Below are positions 4,980 through 5,558 of a stretch of DNA of 5,558 nt, one piece after another; the stretch's first letter is position 1, and every line of letters starts with the position of its first letter. A program made the translations under genes and the position numbers. The notes under the pieces were generated by a model. The model ran no database searches, was not told the origin of the DNA, and saw nothing but the letters and a program-made list of their open reading frames with translations. The stretch comes from Gallionellaceae bacterium (GTDB taxonomy: Bacteria; Pseudomonadota; Gammaproteobacteria; Burkholderiales; Gallionellaceae): contig JAITMU010000157.1 of NCBI GenBank assembly GCA_031277195.1, positions 1 through 5,558 on the forward strand, in the 5' to 3' direction.

Positions 4980-4984
4980 ATTGG

Positions 4985-5558
4985 ATGGTTAAAGAAAAAA
5001 TAGCTATCGCTTTTTGTGGATTTGCAATGAGTAGCTGCTCATTATTGATGTTACCCGGAGAGCCTCATTGGGAACCCCTATCAGAGCAAGGATGCCCTAG
5101 TTTTGAGGGTAAATATATTGGAAGCGATCTTCATAAGGAGCTGATAGCTCTATTTGTCCAAGGAGGCAAACTTGATCCAAATGGCCCTACCAGAATAATT
5201 TTCAGCAAACATCCTTTTCCTTATCAGTATAAGAAAATAATCAATGGAACAGAGATATGGGTCACAGATGAGGAGAGATGGAAAATTTTTGAATCAAAAT
5301 CAAGAACGCTTCTCACAAATGAAAATAATATTTTTACAACCTATTCGATAGATACTGATGGAATGGAATATGTCAAGGCAGCCATTAAGTTTGATAGTTT
5401 GCGCTTTGGCTGCAAAAACGGAGTTTTAATAGCTAGGCGCACTGATGTGATTAGGGGTGTTGAGCTTAATTTCTCTGCATCCCGGCTTAATACGGAAACC
5501 ACTTTTAGCAAAATGCCTAATGGTGATATTGAGCGCATTAGCACCACAGTATATAGCG
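4985..5558 (+). CDS. Predicted lipoprotein of unknown function, 3'-truncated by window edge
   Basis: The frame is open for 191 codons from ATG 4985 to the right edge with no stop. The N-terminus has lysines at 3 and 5, a short hydrophobic stretch (IAIAFCGFAM) and a lipobox-like MSSC with C18 as the likely lipidated cysteine, so the product is probably exported and anchored by lipid. The mature part has HWEPLSEQGCPSFEGKYIG (28-46), a pattern seen in various small uncharacterised lipoproteins, then a mixed polar region ending in RFGCKNGVLIARR (140-152); the three mature cysteines are C18, C37 and C143. No named family is recognised. Codon use differs from all upstream genes: seven ATA, three AGA and two AGG codons, and high A+T throughout, suggesting recent acquisition. 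The single AGGAGA site and possible own promoter suggest it is expressed separately from the upstream genes. Confidence 0.75.
   Translation, partial: MVKEKIAIAFCGFAMSSCSLLMLPGEPHWEPLSEQGCPSFEGKYIGSDLHKELIALFVQGGKLDPNGPTRIIFSKHPFPYQYKKIINGTEIWVTDEERWKIFESKSRTLLTNENNIFTTYSIDTDGMEYVKAAIKFDSLRFGCKNGVLIARRTDVIRGVELNFSASRLNTETTFSKMPNGDIERISTTVYS

Larger units (their letters stand above)
4797..4984. other. Non-coding junction where base composition changes
   Basis: A 188-nt stretch between the GC-rich hydrolase gene and the AT-rich lipoprotein gene. It holds the hairpin listed at 4792-4851, an AT-rich stretch from ~4852, an inverted repeat around a possible -10 element (4923-4957), and a tandem GTTAGGCGTTAGG (4964-4976). 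Two small plus-strand ORFs can be read, 4809-4925 (38 codons, in frame with the hydrolase stop) and 4874-4975 (33 codons). Neither has a family match I recognise or a convincing ribosome binding site, so neither is called as a gene. Confidence 0.5.

Noticed and set aside
5341..5547. Minus-strand open frame of 68 codons near the right edge
   Set aside because: It lies opposite the open lipoprotein frame, which has a lipobox and a strong ribosome binding site. The antisense frame has neither.

Overview
The window is a compact, almost entirely plus-strand piece of a proteobacterial chromosome. The hprK-rapZ pair, a NusG domain II protein with the CVRQG/CLPN signature, and codon use dominated by CTG, CGC and GCG fit a betaproteobacterium, perhaps of the Nitrosomonadales/Gallionellaceae type. 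That placement is inferred from gene content only. Most of the window is GC-rich (38 of 60 bases in line 361-420). The last ~700 bases are clearly AT-rich (14 G+C of 60 in line 5281-5340).

Layout: (1) 1-798, the 3' part of hprK (HPr kinase/phosphorylase), open at the left edge. (2) 807-1673, rapZ. (3) 1669-1825, a repeat-filled gap with two facing 35-nt REP-type hairpins, each carrying GTAG, and a degenerate CACAGAGA-type repeat. (4) 1828-2211, a membrane-anchored NusG domain II protein, overlapping (5) 2192-2764, a Gx-family (heptaprenyl diphosphate synthase component I-like) membrane protein. (6) 2701-2809, a near-perfect inverted repeat with ~40-nt arms that covers the end of the Gx gene and the ribosome binding site of the next gene. 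A 21-codon leader ORF with a strong ribosome binding site crosses it. (7) 2816-3427, ubiX (flavin prenyltransferase), overlapping by 8 nt (8) 3420-4796, an alpha/beta-hydrolase-fold protein with two membrane segments between its first motif and its nucleophile elbow. (9) 4797-4984, a non-coding stretch with hairpins and a possible extended -10 promoter. (10) 4985 to the right edge, the start of an AT-rich predicted lipoprotein gene with no recognised family.

How the genes relate: HprK and RapZ are the usual regulatory pair at the end of the rpoN/ptsN neighbourhood, linking PTS-type phosphorylation to cell-envelope precursor control. From the NusG domain II gene to the hydrolase, every junction is an overlap (20 nt, 11 nt through the leader ORF, ATGA, 8 nt), so these genes are probably one translationally coupled unit. 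UbiX supplies prenylated FMN to UbiD-type decarboxylases, for example in ubiquinone synthesis.

I do not see a defence system, CRISPR array, RNA gene or complete mobile element. The most unusual material is the way dispersed repeats have merged with gene ends. GTAG of a REP supplies the TAG stop of rapZ, and probably also that of the hydrolase gene. The CACAGAGA inverted repeat encodes the last 20 residues of the Gx protein, and its other arm holds the ubiX ribosome binding site, with a leader ORF positioned to open it.
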